Position numbers and translations under genes: made by a program | Shown: positions 41,301 through 42,063 of the stretch, in pieces | Position numbering within the stretch: the stretch's first letter is position 1 | Layout of the letters: each line of letters begins with the position of its first letter | The notes under the pieces: generated by a model | The model's input: the letters and a program-made list of their open reading frames with translations, nothing else | The model's database searches: none | What the model was told of the DNA's origin: nothing | Source of the DNA: a virus | Direction: 5' to 3' (one strand) | Length of the DNA stretch: 42,063 nucleotides | Virus record (IMG/VR): IMGVR_UViG_3300033149_001760 | Span: 1 to 42,063 of that record

Positions 41301-41309
41301 TATAAATAC
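41301..41309 (-). promoter_or_regulatory. GTATTTAT-type promoter motif (site 12)
   Basis: GTATTTATA followed by TG and AAA, 15 bases before the ATG at 41285. Confidence 0.6.
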
Positions 41310-41318
41310 TTGATAATA

Positions 41319-42063
41319 TTAATATGAACCATCACCAACATCTAAATATTCGCTTGCTTGTTCATCAACTTCACTATCCCGTGTTGCCACATATGAATCA
41401 AATGCTCCTTTCGCTTCAGGAACATCAGTAAACAACTTATCCATAGTATATACTAAATCGAGTTTGAATTGTTGTTTGAATTCAATGAAATACTTGGCGT
41501 GTTTCTTCTGTTGTGCCTCAAGAAAAACTTCTCTATCAGTCTTAGTACCTAACTCACTACCTTCCAATTTCTCGATTTTCTTCTGGTTTTCTTCCCTCAT
41601 CTTATCGAGTTCTAATTCAAGGTCGCTCTTTGGTATCTTAACATTCTCCCTAATAATTTGCATAAACACACCATTATACGACCCAACATGATATTCGCTA
41701 CCATCTTTAATCAGTACCAAATCACCATCAACATACTCATCATTAATTGATTTAATCAGTGCTTTGCCAGTTTCAATCATTTTCTGATTTAAGAAATCCA
41801 ATGCTCCCTCATATATTTCATAATGAACCTTATAATCATCATACATTTTAAAACCATTCCAAACTTTTCTTGGGTCATATCCTGTTTTATTCCAAAAATC
41901 GACTTCTCTCTTCTCCAAATGCATGCTTTCATCGAAATCATCAAGGTCAAAACTCTTGAGTTCAAGTTCATCTTTTAATGGACTAAATTCAGCTTTCTGT
42001 AATTCACCCTTATGTTCACCTTTCTTTATGATTTTAACAACCATTCTTTCAGCGACTTCAGGT
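41319..42063 (-). CDS. Hypothetical protein, possibly 5'-truncated by the window edge
   Basis: At least 241 residues if it begins at ATG 42042-42044. The frame stays open to the window edge, reading PEVAER upstream, and those bases are GC-richer than the usual intergenic gaps, so an upstream start is likely. The visible part is charged, with a coiled-coil-like segment around residues 140-175 and an acidic C-terminus. No family is recognised. It ends before the GTATTTATA motif of the next unit. Confidence 0.55.
   Translation of the reverse strand, partial: PEVAERMVVKIIKKGEHKGELQKAEFSPLKDELELKSFDLDDFDESMHLEKREVDFWNKTGYDPRKVWNGFKMYDDYKVHYEIYEGALDFLNQKMIETGKALIKSINDEYVDGDLVLIKDGSEYHVGSYNGVFMQIIRENVKIPKSDLELELDKMREENQKKIEKLEGSELGTKTDREVFLEAQQKKHAKYFIEFKQQFKLDLVYTMDKLFTDVPEAKGAFDSYVATRDSEVDEQASEYLDVGDGSY

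Noticed and set aside
1450-41309. Reading the motif on the plus strand as T4-type TATAAATA late promoters
   Set aside because: They would drive antisense transcription into the ends of upstream genes. The placement before minus-strand starts and after minus-strand terminators fits the other orientation better. It is not formally excluded.
1-42063. tRNA genes, CRISPR arrays, insertion sequences and integrase/attachment sites
   Set aside because: None could be seen: no cloverleaf-like gene, no direct repeat-spacer array, no transposase or recombinase motifs. A tRNA search tool would be decisive for tRNAs.

Overview
This window looks like part of a large, AT-rich myovirus (contractile-tailed phage), probably infecting a Bacteroidota host. 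The phage call rests on a T4 gp6-like baseplate wedge protein and a gp25-like baseplate protein. Around them lie tail and fibre proteins, a DnaG-type primase, a fused Mre11/Rad50 (gp47/gp46) recombination nuclease, a RuvC-like nuclease, a phage sigma factor, glycosyltransferases and a giant multi-domain protein. The Bacteroidota call is an inference. Starts lack Shine-Dalgarno sequences, and three early-type genes are preceded by TTG-N19/20-TAnnTTTG, the promoter form known for the Bacteroidota primary sigma factor. No ribosomal, tRNA or CRISPR features were seen.

The window is almost fully coding. No gene-free stretch exceeds 300 bases; the largest gaps are 4814-4985 and 29709-29836. Every gene is on the minus strand except a small heat-shock protein (Hsp20) at 4986-5393, so transcription runs from high to low coordinates.

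Read in that direction: (i) 42063-37519 holds unknown, probably virion-related or accessory proteins, including a Nudix hydrolase, a 51-residue repeat protein and a WYL-like protein. (ii) 37459-29837 holds a 1763-residue protein with three kinase-like regions, a metallopeptidase motif, a CCA-adding-type nucleotidyltransferase and a 2H phosphoesterase motif, followed by a possible nuclease, a HAD phosphatase, a ParB-like protein and a Lys-rich protein. (iii) 29708-12033 is the tail/baseplate block, with two glycosyltransferases, an AT-rich cassette carrying a putative nucleotidyltransferase, gp25, gp6, fibre-like proteins and a 1541-residue tail protein. (iv) 11961-281 is DNA metabolism and regulation: an RHH-like protein, a RuvC-like nuclease, a GIY-YIG-like protein, a metallophosphoesterase, primase, sigma factor, ArdC-like protein and Mre11/Rad50.

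The most striking non-coding signal is a repeated motif, GTATTTATWNNAAA on the coding (minus) strand. It lies a short distance upstream of at least 11 genes, directly after a terminator hairpin in three cases. I read it as a phage-specific, probably late, promoter, and the sigma factor at 6858-7496 is the obvious candidate to recognise it. A second set of host-like promoters precedes sbcCD, primase and the metallophosphoesterase. The giant protein, the HAD phosphatase and the possible nuclease may together form an RNA-repair or counter-defence module. That function is inference from domain content.
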